A stretch of 64,000 bases of DNA from Pseudoalteromonas shioyasakiensis (GTDB lineage Bacteria; Pseudomonadota; Gammaproteobacteria; Enterobacterales; Alteromonadaceae). The translations under genes and the position numbers were made by a program. Below, in pieces: positions 25,728 to 35,490 of the stretch. The stretch's first letter is position 1. Each line of letters opens with the position of its first letter. Under the pieces are notes generated by a model. That model was not told the DNA's origin. It was given only the letters and a program-made list of their open reading frames with translations, and did not search any database. Location of the stretch: the NCBI RefSeq assembly GCF_019134595.1, contig NZ_CP077770.1, positions 1,012,001 to 1,076,000 on the forward strand, written 5' to 3'.

Positions 25728-27878
25728 TTAGAACGAGTAGCTGTAACCTAGTTGTAGGGTACGAGGTTTACCTGGCTGAATACCGCCGTTTGCACGGTTT
25801 GCAACGTAGGTTTTGTCAAACAGGTTGTCTACCGTTAGGTATACTTTTTGTTTGTCGTCGATTAGGTATTTAGCTGCTAAATCCCATACAACGCGGCTGT
25901 CGATTGCATTGCGACCTGAGTCTGTTAAATCTGCGTGTGCATCAGATACATAACGCATTTGCGTATCGAATACGAAGCTTGAGAACTCAGCACCCATCGA
26001 AAGCGCTAATTGGTTTTCAGGCACGTATGGCATTGCATCGCCTTTTTCTACGCTACCCCAAAGATCAGATTCAAACGCATTGTCGAACTGAGAATCAGTG
26101 TAAGTGTAAGTTAAGCGAACTGGGAACGAAGCTGCGTTAGTAGCAAACACTTTACCTGCGCTTAGCTCAAAACCAGACACAGATACTTCACCGTAGTTGT
26201 ATTGGTCGCCAATGTTGTCATCGCTACAACCTACAGCCGCAGTACAGTTACCGTGCATGTTTGTGTAGTCAGAGTTAAAGTAAATTACTTCACCTTGAAT
26301 ACCCGCGTAATCGTAACGACCACCTAGCTCAATGTTAACACTCTCTTCTTCTTCTTGATCTGCGTTACCCGGTGCCGCTGGAGCGTAACCTTTTTGAATA
26401 CCAGCAAGAAGCGTTAGGTTGTCGCTTACAGTGTAAGTAGCACCTAGTGATGGTACTAAGATCTCAGTGTCGTTGCTGATATCTTTTGTTAAGCCATTTT
26501 CACGGTTAGGATCAGACTTAGCCCATTCAACACGTTTGATTGTGATGTCTTCGTAGCGAAGACCTGCGCTAATAACTAATGCATCAAGTGACCACTCATC
26601 TTGAATGAATAGGGTAGTCGCTTCTGCGCTATCTAAACGGTTGCTGTTTGAACCTGGAACGCCTTTTTCTGTAAGCGTCATTGATAGGTCTTGGTTAAGC
26701 GTGTACTTGTCTTCCCATTGGAAACGATCCATTTCATCTTCGTGGTAACGTGCACCAACAGTGATGTAGTGGTTGCCCGCTGGGATATGAAATTCAGTTT
26801 GTAAGCCTTTCGCTTGGTAATCACGGTTATTCGCTTTTACGCCAACACCTTCAATACCTTCGCTCGTTGGGTTTGCTTCAAACTCGCTGTATTGCTCAAG
26901 GTTACTTGTGCCCACTTTGCTTGCTTTATACCAGTTACGGTGGAAGTCGTTTAGGTAAGCAGTAGCAAGTAGCTCGTAACCTTTACCAAAGCGGTATGCA
27001 TAGTTGATTTGGTATGCATTGTGTTGTGTGTTCATTTCATCGTTTTGCGATGCAGCATAACGACGGTAAGGGTTTGCTTGGTAATCAGCGTCAGTTAAAC
27101 CCATGTAAGTTTCGTCAGAGCGCTCGTCTGAGTACTTTAACTTCATTTCTAGGCTGTGTGCTTCGTTATCACCAAAGTCAAAGCCAAACTTTAATAAGAA
27201 ATCGTTCTTTTCGAAGCCTGTGTTGTCGCTACCTACAGGTAAATCTTTAAAGCCATCTGCACCGTAAGTAAATACTTCTACAAGGCCCGCAGCATTGTTT
27301 TTCTTTTTACCGAAGTAAGCATGACCTTTGTAGAAACCATCGCTACCAAGTTCTGCGTTAAGTAAACCTTTAGACCCTTCAGTTGGTAAGCTACGAGAAA
27401 CTAAGTTTAAAACACCGCCTGTTGTACGCGGGCCATACTTAACAGATGCCGCACCTTTAAGTACTTCGATAGACTCCATACGACCCATAGTAGGGAAGTA
27501 GTAAGCAGAAGGTGCTGAGTAAGGTGCTGGTGCTACAAGTACACCATCTTCCATTACTGAGATTTTGTCGTTACGACCCGTACCCGTACCACGCATACCG
27601 ATGTTAGGACGAAGGCCGTAGCCGTCTTCTTCTTGTACATATACACCTGGTACAGCACTTAAAACACGTGAGATATCAGTATATTCAAACTTTTCTAGTT
27701 CTTGCTCATCAATAAAAGTAGCAGAGCCAGGAATATCGTTAATTGCAGATGCAGAGCCAATTACAGTGATTTGCTCGAAGTTCTTCTCTTCTTTAGTTAC
27801 ATCTTTTGCAAAAGCATTAGCGCTTAAAGATAAAGCGACCGCAGTCGAAAGCGTAGAAACAATAAACTTAGGTGTCAT
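25728..27878 (-). CDS. FecA-like TonB-dependent siderophore receptor
   Basis: A 716-residue outer-membrane receptor. A signal peptide (cleavage near NAFA-KD) is followed by the TonB box region EQITVIGSA and a plug domain (about 45-155) with PNIGMRGTGTGRNDKISVMEDGV, APAPYSAPSAYYFP and VLKGAASVKYGPRTTGGVLN. This plug closely resembles FecA-type ferric citrate receptors. A 22-strand barrel ends in the aromatic LGYSYSF. Unlike E. coli FecA there is no N-terminal signalling domain, so it should not act through a FecI/FecR cascade. It is monocistronic, with a Fur-like site upstream. Ferric dicitrate is the best guess for the ligand, but another siderophore is possible. Confidence 0.85.
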   Translation of the reverse strand: MTPKFIVSTLSTAVALSLSANAFAKDVTKEEKNFEQITVIGSASAINDIPGSATFIDEQELEKFEYTDISRVLSAVPGVYVQEEDGYGLRPNIGMRGTGTGRNDKISVMEDGVLVAPAPYSAPSAYYFPTMGRMESIEVLKGAASVKYGPRTTGGVLNLVSRSLPTEGSKGLLNAELGSDGFYKGHAYFGKKKNNAAGLVEVFTYGADGFKDLPVGSDNTGFEKNDFLLKFGFDFGDNEAHSLEMKLKYSDERSDETYMGLTDADYQANPYRRYAASQNDEMNTQHNAYQINYAYRFGKGYELLATAYLNDFHRNWYKASKVGTSNLEQYSEFEANPTSEGIEGVGVKANNRDYQAKGLQTEFHIPAGNHYITVGARYHEDEMDRFQWEDKYTLNQDLSMTLTEKGVPGSNSNRLDSAEATTLFIQDEWSLDALVISAGLRYEDITIKRVEWAKSDPNRENGLTKDISNDTEILVPSLGATYTVSDNLTLLAGIQKGYAPAAPGNADQEEEESVNIELGGRYDYAGIQGEVIYFNSDYTNMHGNCTAAVGCSDDNIGDQYNYGEVSVSGFELSAGKVFATNAASFPVRLTYTYTDSQFDNAFESDLWGSVEKGDAMPYVPENQLALSMGAEFSSFVFDTQMRYVSDAHADLTDSGRNAIDSRVVWDLAAKYLIDDKQKVYLTVDNLFDKTYVANRANGGIQPGKPRTLQLGYSYSF

Positions 27879-27932
27879 TGTGTGTCCTGTATATGTTTAG
27901 ATTTTTTTAACCGGCGCAATTAAAACATGTAA

Positions 27933-27951
27933 AATAATGCGAATCAATCCT
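27933..27951. promoter_or_regulatory. Possible Fur box
   Basis: AATAATGCGAATCAATCCT matches 12 of 19 positions of the Fur consensus GATAATGATAATCATTATC. It lies 55 bp above the start codon of the iron-receptor gene. The match is moderate. Confidence 0.45.
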
Positions 27952-28124
27952 ATTTGTAATAAAACAGCTCTTAACTGTAAGTTTTTGAAATCAATCAAAT
28001 ATAAGAAATACAGTAGTATTGTATTACGATATTGGGTTTTGGCTTGGTGTTAAGTAAAACTTAACAAGGCGGAGCCATCAGCTCGTAGGTTGGGTAGAGC
28101 GAAGCGAAACCCAACGTTTCACTA

Positions 28125-28386
28125 TTTTTTGCACAAAGAGAAAACAATGAGAAGTGAATGAGCAAGCTAATAGAAACAATTAGTTACTTTCCTCTTAAGC
28201 GCAGCGTCTCTTATCACTCTTTGTGAGTATTACTTTCTCTATGTAGCGCGAAGCGCCTCGATGCACTCTATGGTTCAATATTTTTTGCACAAAGAGAAGA
28301 CAAGGAGAAGTGAATGAGTAACCCAATAAAACTATTAGTTACGTTTCTCTTAAGCGGAGCGTCTCTATACCTCTTTGTGAGTATTC
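28125..28386. repeat. Two CACAAAGAG/CTCTTTGTG repeat units
   Basis: A full unit (from 28125) and a shortened second unit (from 28281) of the family seen at 25041. Upstream at 28085-28115 lies a TTGGGTAGAGCGAAGCGAAACCCAA-type hairpin of another dispersed family. Downstream, 28393-28423 carries the ACGCGATATAAAATCGCTGC motif. An open frame through this region and the heptamers is not considered a gene. Confidence 0.85.
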
Positions 28387-28426
28387 AGTGGAGTACGCGA
28401 TATAAAATCGCTGCGACAATTTTGAA

Positions 28427-28509
28427 AACTCGAAACTCGAAACTCGAAACTCGAAACTCGAAACTCGAAACTCGAAACTCGAAACTCGAAACTCGAAACT
28501 CGAAACTCG
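28427..28509. repeat. Tandem heptamer array (GAAACTC)n, about 12 units
   Basis: Perfect 7-bp repeats of a sequence different from the TGATAGC arrays. The array ends 11 bp from the stop codon of the LysR gene. Confidence 0.95.
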
Positions 28510-28520
28510 CTAACTCAAAC

Positions 28521-29366
28521 CTACGTCAAACGTAGGGCGATGAATTCGGCGAGTTTGTCTACGGCGGTGCCGGGGTCGTCGGTACGTTTAATTAAACTAA
28601 TACCGATTTGACCAAGCTCGGGGAGGTCTTTGGTTTGTATTTGGTAGTTAAGCTCATTCGGTACGGTGCTTTTTGCGAGTACCGTAATGCCTAAGCCTTC
28701 TTTTAATGCTGCAGTTAGACCAGTTAAGTCGGCATTACTGTAGGCAATGCGGTATTTAATACCCGCACTTTGTAGCGCCTCGATTGCGCGGCGGCGATAA
28801 ATACATCCCTCTGGGGCGGTTACAAGCGTTACCACATCGTTTTGCGCAAGGTTTAAATCGCCCACCCATACTAGTTGGTCTTGCATAAAAATAGGGAACT
28901 TGGCTGATTCGAGCTCTTCGTTTAATGCCAACACTAAATCGAATTGATCTTGGCGCGAGACCGACAATAAATGCTTACTCAAACGAGAGCGCACTTCGAG
29001 CGATACGTCAGGGTATAGGGCCACGAAGTCACCAATGATCGACGGTAAAATACGTGCAGCAAATTCACTGGGGATCCCCAAGCGCACTTTACCTGTCACG
29101 TTTTCGCTGGTGAACTGCTGCAAAATGGCATCGTTTTGTTGCAGCATTTGCTTAGCTAATGGCATGAGCAGTTCGCCATATTGATTAAGCACTTGGCGCT
29201 GGCCTTGCTTTTTAAACAGCTTATGGCCCAGCATGTCTTCAAGGCGCTTTATTTGTAAGCTCACAGCCGGTTGCGATAGCCCTAATAATTCACCCGCTTT
29301 GGCAAATCCGCCAACTTCAACAACAGTGACTAAAGTACGTAAACTATCGGTAGAAATGTTTTTCAT
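28521..29366 (-). CDS. LysR-family transcriptional regulator
   Basis: A 281-residue regulator. Its N-terminal winged helix-turn-helix (residues 1-65) includes FAKAGELLGLSQPAVSLQIKRLEDMLGHKLF. A periplasmic-binding-protein-like effector domain follows (about 90-280). It is transcribed divergently from a short GcvT-like gene. The 124 bp between them hold a perfect 24-bp palindrome at 29402-29425. By the usual LysR logic it probably controls that gene and itself through this site. The inducer is unknown; a link to glycine or folate metabolism is inferred from the neighbours only. Confidence 0.88.
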   Translation of the reverse strand: MKNISTDSLRTLVTVVEVGGFAKAGELLGLSQPAVSLQIKRLEDMLGHKLFKKQGQRQVLNQYGELLMPLAKQMLQQNDAILQQFTSENVTGKVRLGIPSEFAARILPSIIGDFVALYPDVSLEVRSRLSKHLLSVSRQDQFDLVLALNEELESAKFPIFMQDQLVWVGDLNLAQNDVVTLVTAPEGCIYRRRAIEALQSAGIKYRIAYSNADLTGLTAALKEGLGITVLAKSTVPNELNYQIQTKDLPELGQIGISLIKRTDDPGTAVDKLAEFIALRLT

Positions 29367-29401
29367 TAAAAAATTCTATTTATAGGGCTGTATATATAAG
29401 C

Positions 29402-29425
29402 ATTATTTATCAATTGATAAATAAT
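29402..29425. promoter_or_regulatory. Perfect 24-bp palindrome, probable LysR operator
   Basis: The half-site ATTATTTATCAA is followed immediately by its exact reverse complement. It contains a TTATC...GATAA core of the T-N(11-12)-A kind bound by LysR proteins. It lies 36 bp upstream of the LysR start and 66 bp upstream of the GcvT-like start. Confidence 0.75.
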
Positions 29426-29490
29426 TACAATTTGTTGTTGCTAGCACGGCGCAATATACTTCAAGCATTAACGATTGATAGGTGTCACAT

Positions 29491-30090
29491 ATGACTTTTA
29501 CGCCAATAATGTTTGCTCGCCACAGCCAAGCTGAGACCCCAGCAGACAACGTGCTACAAGCTAATAGCGATACTGCCATTATGGATTTTAGTGGCACTGA
29601 AGCAATCCCATTTTTAACGGCTATTTTAGGTCTTGATATTAATAAGCTAACCGCCAGCGGTTTAGGCTTACGTAGTTCATTAGACGATGACCTAACAAGC
29701 AGCTACGCTTATGCCCTGTATTACTTTAACGAAACTGCATTTCGTTTTGTATTAGGTAAAGATGCCAGCGTGCAATTACAGTCGCTTATTAATGAACAAC
29801 AACTACGTTACGACATTGATTACGTAATGCGTGACGATTTAAGCGCGCTAACCCTAAGTGGTGAGCAGGCGTTTGATGCCTTGGTCGACAGCTTTAAGCT
29901 AACGCCGGGGCTGCGTTTATCAGACATGCGCAGTTGTTATGGTGCACAAAGCGGTGAGGTATTTATTACCGCCATAGATAACCAAGCAACACAGCAATTT
30001 CAGCTGGTGGCGCGCCAAGCAGAGCTTGATAAATGGCAAACGCACTTACAGCAGCTCGGCTTTGATTTAGCCTTAGCCAACGTTGCTTAA
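29491..30090 (+). CDS. Truncated GcvT-like (aminomethyltransferase fold) protein
   Basis: A protein of 199 residues. An in-frame GTG at 29482 is possible, but the ATG at 29491 is better spaced from the ribosome site ATAGGTG. Its segments IMDFSGTEAIPFLTAILGLD, YALYYFNETAFRFVLGKD and GEVFITAIDNQATQQFQLV run in the same order as [34 protein letters not shown] and [19 protein letters not shown] of the full GcvT encoded directly downstream. It lacks about the last 140 residues of GcvT, including [11 protein letters not shown] and the C-terminal barrel. It could be a folate-binding regulator or a remnant kept for another role. It has its own terminator and divergent LysR gene. Confidence 0.65.
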   Translation: MTFTPIMFARHSQAETPADNVLQANSDTAIMDFSGTEAIPFLTAILGLDINKLTASGLGLRSSLDDDLTSSYAYALYYFNETAFRFVLGKDASVQLQSLINEQQLRYDIDYVMRDDLSALTLSGEQAFDALVDSFKLTPGLRLSDMRSCYGAQSGEVFITAIDNQATQQFQLVARQAELDKWQTHLQQLGFDLALANVA

Positions 30091-30104
30091 AAGATAAAAT
30101 TTTT

Positions 30105-30140
30105 AAAACAGCTACGCACTTGGGTGTTTAGCTGTTTTTT
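30105..30140 (+). terminator. Terminator of the GcvT-like gene
   Basis: The stem AAACAGCTA/TAGCTGTTT with a 14-base loop is followed by T residues. Confidence 0.8.
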
Positions 30141-30163
30141 AGTTACAAAATCGCAATTTGGGT

Positions 30164-30190
30164 GTGACAACTGTGCAACTAATGTATAAT
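30164..30190 (+). promoter_or_regulatory. Putative gcvT promoter and structured leader
   Basis: GTGACA (five of six -35 positions) and a perfect TATAAT -10 box lie 15 bp apart, ending 80 bp before gcvT. The leader then has two small hairpins: CCTCA/TGAGG at 30210-30225 and CCCACAA/TTGTGGG at 30232-30246. I do not recognise a glycine riboswitch here. Confidence 0.6.
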
Positions 30191-30270
30191 CGCCGCCCAT
30201 GTTATTCCCCCTCATTAAATTGAGGCCACGCCCCACAACTTGTGGGTTAATTTAAAAGTGAAGGAATATT

Positions 30271-31353
30271 ATGACTTCTAAAACAGTTTTACATGCTAAG
30301 CACCTTGAAGCTGGCGCAAAAATGGTTGATTTCCACGGCTGGGAAATGCCAATCAACTACGGCTCACAAATCGAAGAGCATAATGCGGTTCGCACAGATG
30401 CAGGTATGTTTGACGTATCTCACATGACTATTGTCGATATTCAAGGCGAGCAAGCACAAGCGTTCTTACGTAAGCTAGTTGCAAACGACGTTGCTAAGTT
30501 AACTGTACCAGGTAAAGCACTTTACACAGGTATGCTTAACGAAGAAGGCGGCGTAATCGACGACCTAATCATCTACTTCTTCTCAGAAACGAACTACCGT
30601 TTAGTAGTTAACTCAGCAACACGTGAAAAAGATTTAGCGCATTTAGCTAAAGTTTCGGCTGATTTCGCCGTAACGGTTACTGAGCGTCCAGAGTTTGCAA
30701 TGATTGCCGTTCAAGGCCCTAACGCACGTGCTAAAACAGCAACAGTACTTAATGCAGAGCAACAAGCTGCTGTTGAAGGTATGAAGCCTTTCTTTGGTGT
30801 GCAAGCAGGTGATTTATTTATTGCGACAACAGGCTATACTGGCGAAGATGGTTATGAAATCGTAGTGCCTAACGATCAAGCTGCTGATTTATGGCAACAA
30901 CTTCTAGACGCAGGCGTAGCGCCAGCAGGTCTAGGTGCACGTGATACGTTACGTCTTGAAGCGGGTATGAACCTTTACGGCCTAGATATGGACGAAAGTG
31001 TTTCTCCACTTGCTGCAAACATGGCGTGGACAATCGCATGGGAGCCAGAAGATCGTAAGTTTATCGGTCGTGAAGTATTAGAACAGCAACGCGCTGATAA
31101 GAGCACAGACAAACTAGTTGGTTTAGTGCTTGAAGAAAAAGGCGTATTGCGTAGCGGTTTAAAAGTCATCGTTGAAGGTGGTGAAGGGGTGATTACCTCT
31201 GGTACATTCTCACCAACTCTTGGTCATAGTGTTGCGCTAGCACGCGTTCCGCGTTCAACTGGCGAAACAGCCCAAGTAGAGATGCGTAAAAAACTGGTTA
31301 ACGTTAAGGTTGTTAAACCTTGCTTTGTACGTAACGGCAAATCAGTTATCTAA
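30271..31353 (+). CDS. gcvT: Glycine cleavage system T protein (aminomethyltransferase)
   Basis: A full-length 360-residue GcvT, which transfers the aminomethyl carbon from H protein to tetrahydrofolate and releases ammonia. Visible family features are [24 protein letters not shown] near residue 48, [33 protein letters not shown] and the C-terminal [17 protein letters not shown] stretch. It is the first gene of gcvT-gcvH-gcvP; gcvH follows after 51 bp. It has a good ribosome site (AAGGA). Confidence 0.97.
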   Translation: MTSKTVLHAKHLEAGAKMVDFHGWEMPINYGSQIEEHNAVRTDAGMFDVSHMTIVDIQGEQAQAFLRKLVANDVAKLTVPGKALYTGMLNEEGGVIDDLIIYFFSETNYRLVVNSATREKDLAHLAKVSADFAVTVTERPEFAMIAVQGPNARAKTATVLNAEQQAAVEGMKPFFGVQAGDLFIATTGYTGEDGYEIVVPNDQAADLWQQLLDAGVAPAGLGARDTLRLEAGMNLYGLDMDESVSPLAANMAWTIAWEPEDRKFIGREVLEQQRADKSTDKLVGLVLEEKGVLRSGLKVIVEGGEGVITSGTFSPTLGHSVALARVPRSTGETAQVEMRKKLVNVKVVKPCFVRNGKSVI

Positions 31354-31404
31354 ACTATAAAAAATTTGGTGTTATCACCCAATATAAACCAAAGGAACAA
31401 AAAG

Positions 31405-31794
31405 ATGAGCAATATCCCAAGCGAATTAAAATATGCTACTTCACACGAGTGGGTTCGCGACGAAGGTGACGGTACGTTTACTGTAGGTATCACTGAGCAC
31501 GCACAAGAACTTCTTGGCGACATGGTATTCGTTGAATTACCAGAAGTTGGTGATGAAGTTGACGCGGGTGAAGACTGCGCAGTAGCTGAGTCTGTAAAAG
31601 CAGCATCAGACATCTACGCACCAATCGGCGGTGAAATCGTTGCAATCAACGAAGAGCTTGAAGATTCGCCTGAAACAGTAAATAACGACCCTTACACTGA
31701 CGGTTGGTTATTCCGTATCAAAGCATCTGACACATCAGAGCTTGATAACCTGTTAGACGCTGAAGGCTACGCTAACACAATCGACGAAGACTAA
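31405..31794 (+). CDS. gcvH: Glycine cleavage system H protein
   Basis: A lipoyl carrier of 129 residues that shuttles the aminomethyl intermediate between the P, T and L proteins. The lipoylated Lys65 lies in [13 protein letters not shown], and the N-terminus [13 protein letters not shown] is typical. I take the ATG at 31405, which has AAAGGA upstream. A longer in-frame start at 31366 would add residues unlike any H protein. An intrinsic terminator follows, separating gcvTH from gcvP. Confidence 0.97.
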   Translation: MSNIPSELKYATSHEWVRDEGDGTFTVGITEHAQELLGDMVFVELPEVGDEVDAGEDCAVAESVKAASDIYAPIGGEIVAINEELEDSPETVNNDPYTDGWLFRIKASDTSELDNLLDAEGYANTIDED

Positions 31795-31813
31795 TTAATT
31801 AGTCACGCCGACT

Positions 31814-31840
31814 AAAAGCCCCTCATAAGTGGGGCTTTTA
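31814..31840 (+). terminator. Terminator between gcvH and gcvP
   Basis: The stem AAAAGCCCC/GGGGCTTTT with loop TCATAAGT. The T tract is short, so leakage to gcvP is possible. Confidence 0.75.
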
Positions 31841-31897
31841 TGATTTTATAGCTTACGTTTCCATACGCTGTAAGTTACTGAATCAACCTGTTTTTAA

Positions 31898-31937
31898 GTT
31901 ATTGCCAGTTACCCATTGGCAGTAACCACTTTTTTTT
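31898..31937 (+). terminator. Terminator-like hairpin in the gcvP leader (possible attenuator)
   Basis: The stem GTTATTGCCA/TTGGCAGTAAC is followed by CCAC and a run of eight T residues. It ends only 22 bp before the gcvP start, so it would stop transcription in the leader unless prevented. Confidence 0.6.
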
Positions 31938-31958
31938 GGATCATAGGAATCTGGACAA

Positions 31959-34850
31959 ATGTCAAACGCCAAATCTCTTGAACAATTAGAGCAAAAGCAA
32001 GATTTTATTCGCCGTCACATTGGGCCAAGCCCAGCGCAAGTAAGCGACATGCTAAGCGCTCTTGGAGTATCGAGTGTTGAAGAGCTGATCGGTCAAACGG
32101 TACCTGCAAGCATTCGCTTAGAGCAAGGTTTATCAATTGGCGAAAGCCGCACTGAAGTTGAAACACTAAGCTACTTAAAATCAGTAGCAAGCAAAAATAA
32201 AGTGTTCAAATCATACATCGGTCAAGGCTACCACCCAACTCACGTACCACACGTAATTTTACGTAACGTACTTGAGAACCCAGGCTGGTACACTGCGTAT
32301 ACACCATACCAACCAGAGATTGCACAAGGTCGTTTAGAATCATTATTAAACTTCCAGACTATGACCCTAGACCTAACTGGTCTTGATTTAGCAAGCGCGT
32401 CATTACTTGACGAGTCAACGGCTGCTGCAGAAGCAATGGGCCTTGCAAAGCGTGTTGCTAAAGCTAAAAAAGCAAACATCTTCTTCATAGCTGATGACGT
32501 TCACACACAAACAATCGACGTTGTTGCTACACGTGCAGACCAGTTCGGTTTTGAAGTTGTTGTTGGTCCTGCAAGCGAAGCGGCTAATCATGAGATTTTT
32601 GGTGCATTATTCCAATACCCATCAACAACCGGTGAAATCACTGACGTAACTGACCTAATCGCACAAGTACAAGACAAAAAAGCGATTGCCTGTGTTGCTG
32701 CAGACATCATGAGCTTATTAATGCTTAAAGCACCAGGTAAACTAGGTGCAGACGTAGTACTTGGTTCAGCACAGCGTTTTGGTGTACCTATGGGTTACGG
32801 TGGTCCACACGCTGCATTCTTCGCAACACGCGACAAGTACAAGCGTTCACTACCAGGTCGTATTATCGGTGTTTCTAAAGACCGTTTAGGTAACGACGCA
32901 CTACGTATGGCAATGCAAACACGTGAACAACACATTCGTCGTGAAAAAGCCAACTCAAACATCTGTACAGCGCAAGTACTACTAGCGAACATGGCAGCGT
33001 TCTATGCGGTTTACCATGGTCCACAAGGCCTTAAAACTATTGCTGAGCGTATCCACCGTTTTGCAGATATCTTAGCGGCAGGCTTAAAAGCGAAAGGTGT
33101 AAACCTTAAGCACGACACATGGTTCGATACACTGACTGTTGTTGCAGATAACAAAGACGAAATCGTTGCACGTGCAGTAGAGCACGGCGTTAACTTTGCG
33201 TCTAACCGCGCAGGTGAATACTCAATTTCTGTATCAGAAACAACAACGCGTGCAGACGTAGCAGAGCTATTCGACATCATCTTAGGTGAAGATCACGGCC
33301 TAAGCGTTGATGCGCTGGCAAACGAAATCGAAGTAAACGGCAGCAACTCTATTCCTGCAAGCCTAGTACGCGATGACGAAATTTTAACGCACCCTAACTT
33401 CAACTCGTACCACAGCGAGACTGAAATGTTGCGTTACATCAAGCGCCTAGAGAACAAAGATTTAGCGCTTAACCACTCAATGATCTCATTAGGTTCATGT
33501 ACAATGAAACTTAATGCGACAGCTGAGATGATCCCAATCACTTGGCCTGAGTTTGCAAACTTACACCCATTCTGCCCACTTGATCAGGCAGCAGGTTACC
33601 AAATCATGATGACAGAACTACATGATTGGTTAGTAAATATCACAGGTTACGATGCAGTTTCACTACAACCTAACTCAGGTGCACAAGGTGAATACGCAGG
33701 CTTAATCGCGATTCGTAAATACCACGAGTCACGCGGTGAAGGTCACCGTAACGTATGTTTGATCCCAAGTTCAGCGCACGGTACAAACCCAGCGTCTGCA
33801 CAAATGGCAAGCATGAAAATCGTGGTTGTTGACTGTGATAAAAACGGTAACGTTGATATGGCAGACCTTAAAGCGAAAGCCGAAGAGGTATCTGAAAACC
33901 TATCTTGTATCATGATCACTTATCCATCTACACACGGTGTTTACGAAGAAACAATTCGTGAAATCTGTGACATCGTGCATGAGCACGGCGGTCAAGTGTA
34001 CATGGACGGCGCAAACATGAACGCGCAAGTAGGTGTTACAAGCCCAGGTTCAATCGGTTCTGACGTATCGCACCTTAACCTACACAAAACATTCTGTATT
34101 CCACACGGTGGTGGTGGTCCAGGTGTTGGCCCAATCGGTGTTAAATCTCACCTAGCGCCATTTATGCCTAACCACAGCGTAATTAATGTTGCTGGCACAA
34201 ACATCGGTAACGGTGCGGTTTCTGCTGCCCCTTACGGCTCAGCAGCTATTTTACCTATCTCGTGGGCATACATTGCTATGATGGGCTCTGAAGGCTTAAA
34301 ACAAGCAACAGAAATGGCTATCGTGAACGCTAACTACTTATCTGAGAAGCTAAGCGAGCACTTCCCAATTTTATACCGTGGCCGTAACAACCGCGTTGCG
34401 CACGAGTGTATTGTTGACCTACGCCCACTTAAAGAGCAAACAGGCATCACTGAAATGGATGTAGCTAAACGTCTACAAGACTACGGCTTCCATTCACCAA
34501 CTATGTCATTCCCAGTAGCTGGCACACTAATGATTGAGCCAACTGAGTCTGAGTCTAAAGTTGAGATCGACCGTTTCATCGAAGCAATGGTGTCAATCAA
34601 GTCAGAAATCGACCGTATCGCATCTGGCGAATGGTCAATTGAAAACAACCCGCTAGTGTTTGCACCGCACACACAAGCAGACGTACTAGGGAATGAGTGG
34701 GATCGTGCATACGACCGTTTCTACGCAGCATTCCCAGTACCAAGCGTAGCAAAAGACAAATTCTGGCCTACAGTAACCCGTATCGACGACGTATACGGCG
34801 ACCGTAACCTAGTTTGTTCATGCCCAGCGGTTGAGACATACCGTGACTAA
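31959..34850 (+). CDS. gcvP: Glycine dehydrogenase (decarboxylating), P protein
   Basis: A full-length 963-residue P protein with the two tandem PLP-fold halves fused, as in other proteobacteria. The PLP-binding lysine is Lys710 in [18 protein letters not shown]. The N-terminal [11 protein letters not shown] and the STAAAEAM and [15 protein letters not shown] stretches are family hallmarks. It decarboxylates glycine and loads the residue onto GcvH. The 164-bp gap after gcvH has a terminator and a second terminator-like hairpin, so gcvP may be controlled separately. Codon use is strongly biased, as in a highly expressed gene. Confidence 0.97.
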   Translation: MSNAKSLEQLEQKQDFIRRHIGPSPAQVSDMLSALGVSSVEELIGQTVPASIRLEQGLSIGESRTEVETLSYLKSVASKNKVFKSYIGQGYHPTHVPHVILRNVLENPGWYTAYTPYQPEIAQGRLESLLNFQTMTLDLTGLDLASASLLDESTAAAEAMGLAKRVAKAKKANIFFIADDVHTQTIDVVATRADQFGFEVVVGPASEAANHEIFGALFQYPSTTGEITDVTDLIAQVQDKKAIACVAADIMSLLMLKAPGKLGADVVLGSAQRFGVPMGYGGPHAAFFATRDKYKRSLPGRIIGVSKDRLGNDALRMAMQTREQHIRREKANSNICTAQVLLANMAAFYAVYHGPQGLKTIAERIHRFADILAAGLKAKGVNLKHDTWFDTLTVVADNKDEIVARAVEHGVNFASNRAGEYSISVSETTTRADVAELFDIILGEDHGLSVDALANEIEVNGSNSIPASLVRDDEILTHPNFNSYHSETEMLRYIKRLENKDLALNHSMISLGSCTMKLNATAEMIPITWPEFANLHPFCPLDQAAGYQIMMTELHDWLVNITGYDAVSLQPNSGAQGEYAGLIAIRKYHESRGEGHRNVCLIPSSAHGTNPASAQMASMKIVVVDCDKNGNVDMADLKAKAEEVSENLSCIMITYPSTHGVYEETIREICDIVHEHGGQVYMDGANMNAQVGVTSPGSIGSDVSHLNLHKTFCIPHGGGGPGVGPIGVKSHLAPFMPNHSVINVAGTNIGNGAVSAAPYGSAAILPISWAYIAMMGSEGLKQATEMAIVNANYLSEKLSEHFPILYRGRNNRVAHECIVDLRPLKEQTGITEMDVAKRLQDYGFHSPTMSFPVAGTLMIEPTESESKVEIDRFIEAMVSIKSEIDRIASGEWSIENNPLVFAPHTQADVLGNEWDRAYDRFYAAFPVPSVAKDKFWPTVTRIDDVYGDRNLVCSCPAVETYRD

Positions 34851-34872
34851 GGTTTGATTAAATTCAAATGCC

Positions 34873-34905
34873 AAAAAGCCGTTGCAGCAATGCAACGGCT
34901 TTTTT
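34873..34905 (+). terminator. Terminator of gcvP
   Basis: The stem AAAAAGCCGTTGCA with its complement TGCAACGGCTTTTTT forms a strong intrinsic terminator. Confidence 0.92.
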
Positions 34906-35114
34906 GTGTTTTGGGGAAAGTTAGCGAGAGTAAAGGGGAAAGAGTAAAGGAGCTTTAAGCTATAAGTTTTAAGTAAGATTTTGCCTTACATTGTTATGGT
35001 TAACCCCGATACCGTAGGCGTGAAATTTATTTCGCCGCATTAGCGCTTGTTGTAGCTCAGGCTTTAGCCTGAAAGTATTTTTCAGGAATATATCGGGATA
35101 AATCCGTGACCTAC

Positions 35115-35196
35115 ATTAAAACCCTTATTCAAGGTTTTTGCCAGATTGCTGGCGGCAACCAAGGGGCGGCTGCCGCCGACCGTCTCTTGGAACCCC
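35115..35196. repeat. Left flank repeat of the pseudo-subtilase gene
   Basis: It runs from ATTAAAACCCTTATTCAAGG through GGCGGCAACCAAGGGGCGGC to CTCTTGGAACCCC. It contains a GGCGGCA/TGCCGCC stem. An imperfect copy in the same orientation lies at 39048-39130, just after the gene. Confidence 0.65.
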
Positions 35197-35223
35197 GCGG
35201 CGCCCCGAGTATCACGCGTAACC

Positions 35224-35310
35224 CTTCAAATCAATAATTGAAGTGAACGCAAGCGGCGAAAATAGGCCATCTACGGCCTAATTTCGCCTTATCGTGCATC
35301 CATGCACGAT
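35224..35310. other. Cluster of three consecutive hairpins
   Basis: CTTCAA/TTGAAG (35224-35243), GGCGAAAATAGGCC/GGCCTAATTTCGCC (35255-35288) and ATCGTGCA/TGCACGAT (35291-35310) follow each other closely. No terminator T tract follows, so this may be a structured RNA or a REP-type DNA element. Confidence 0.5.
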
Positions 35311-35490
35311 ATATACTCATCAATTGCTTATTATCAAGGCATGATGACGGGGGGAGGTGTTAAACGTGAGATTGGGAGTTAGTCTTGGCAAAATTCAAGT
35401 GTTTATAAAATGTTTCAAAGAAATACATTACTCGATTTTTGTAAAGAAATTGGGTAATGTATTTTTTTTTATAGTAATCGGTATTAGAAA

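Larger units (their letters stand above)
34906..35490. other. Gene-free mosaic region upstream of the pseudo-subtilase
   Basis: 585 bp without a credible gene. It contains a GGGGAAAGAGTAAAGG fragment (near 34935), the GTAGGCGTGAAATTTATTTC motif (35014), a CAGGCTTTAGCCTG hairpin (near 35060), the imperfect repeat at 35115-35196 and a hairpin cluster at 35224-35310. The last 120 bp are AT-rich and should contain the promoter of the next gene. Confidence 0.7.

Noticed and set aside
28314..28535. Open frame through the repeat region before the LysR gene
   Set aside because: It is made of dispersed repeat units plus the GAAACTC array and ends inside the LysR gene.
30191..30270. Glycine riboswitch before gcvT
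   Set aside because: The leader is short (about 80 nt). I see only two small hairpins and none of the conserved aptamer blocks. The gcvH-gcvP gap was also checked without success.
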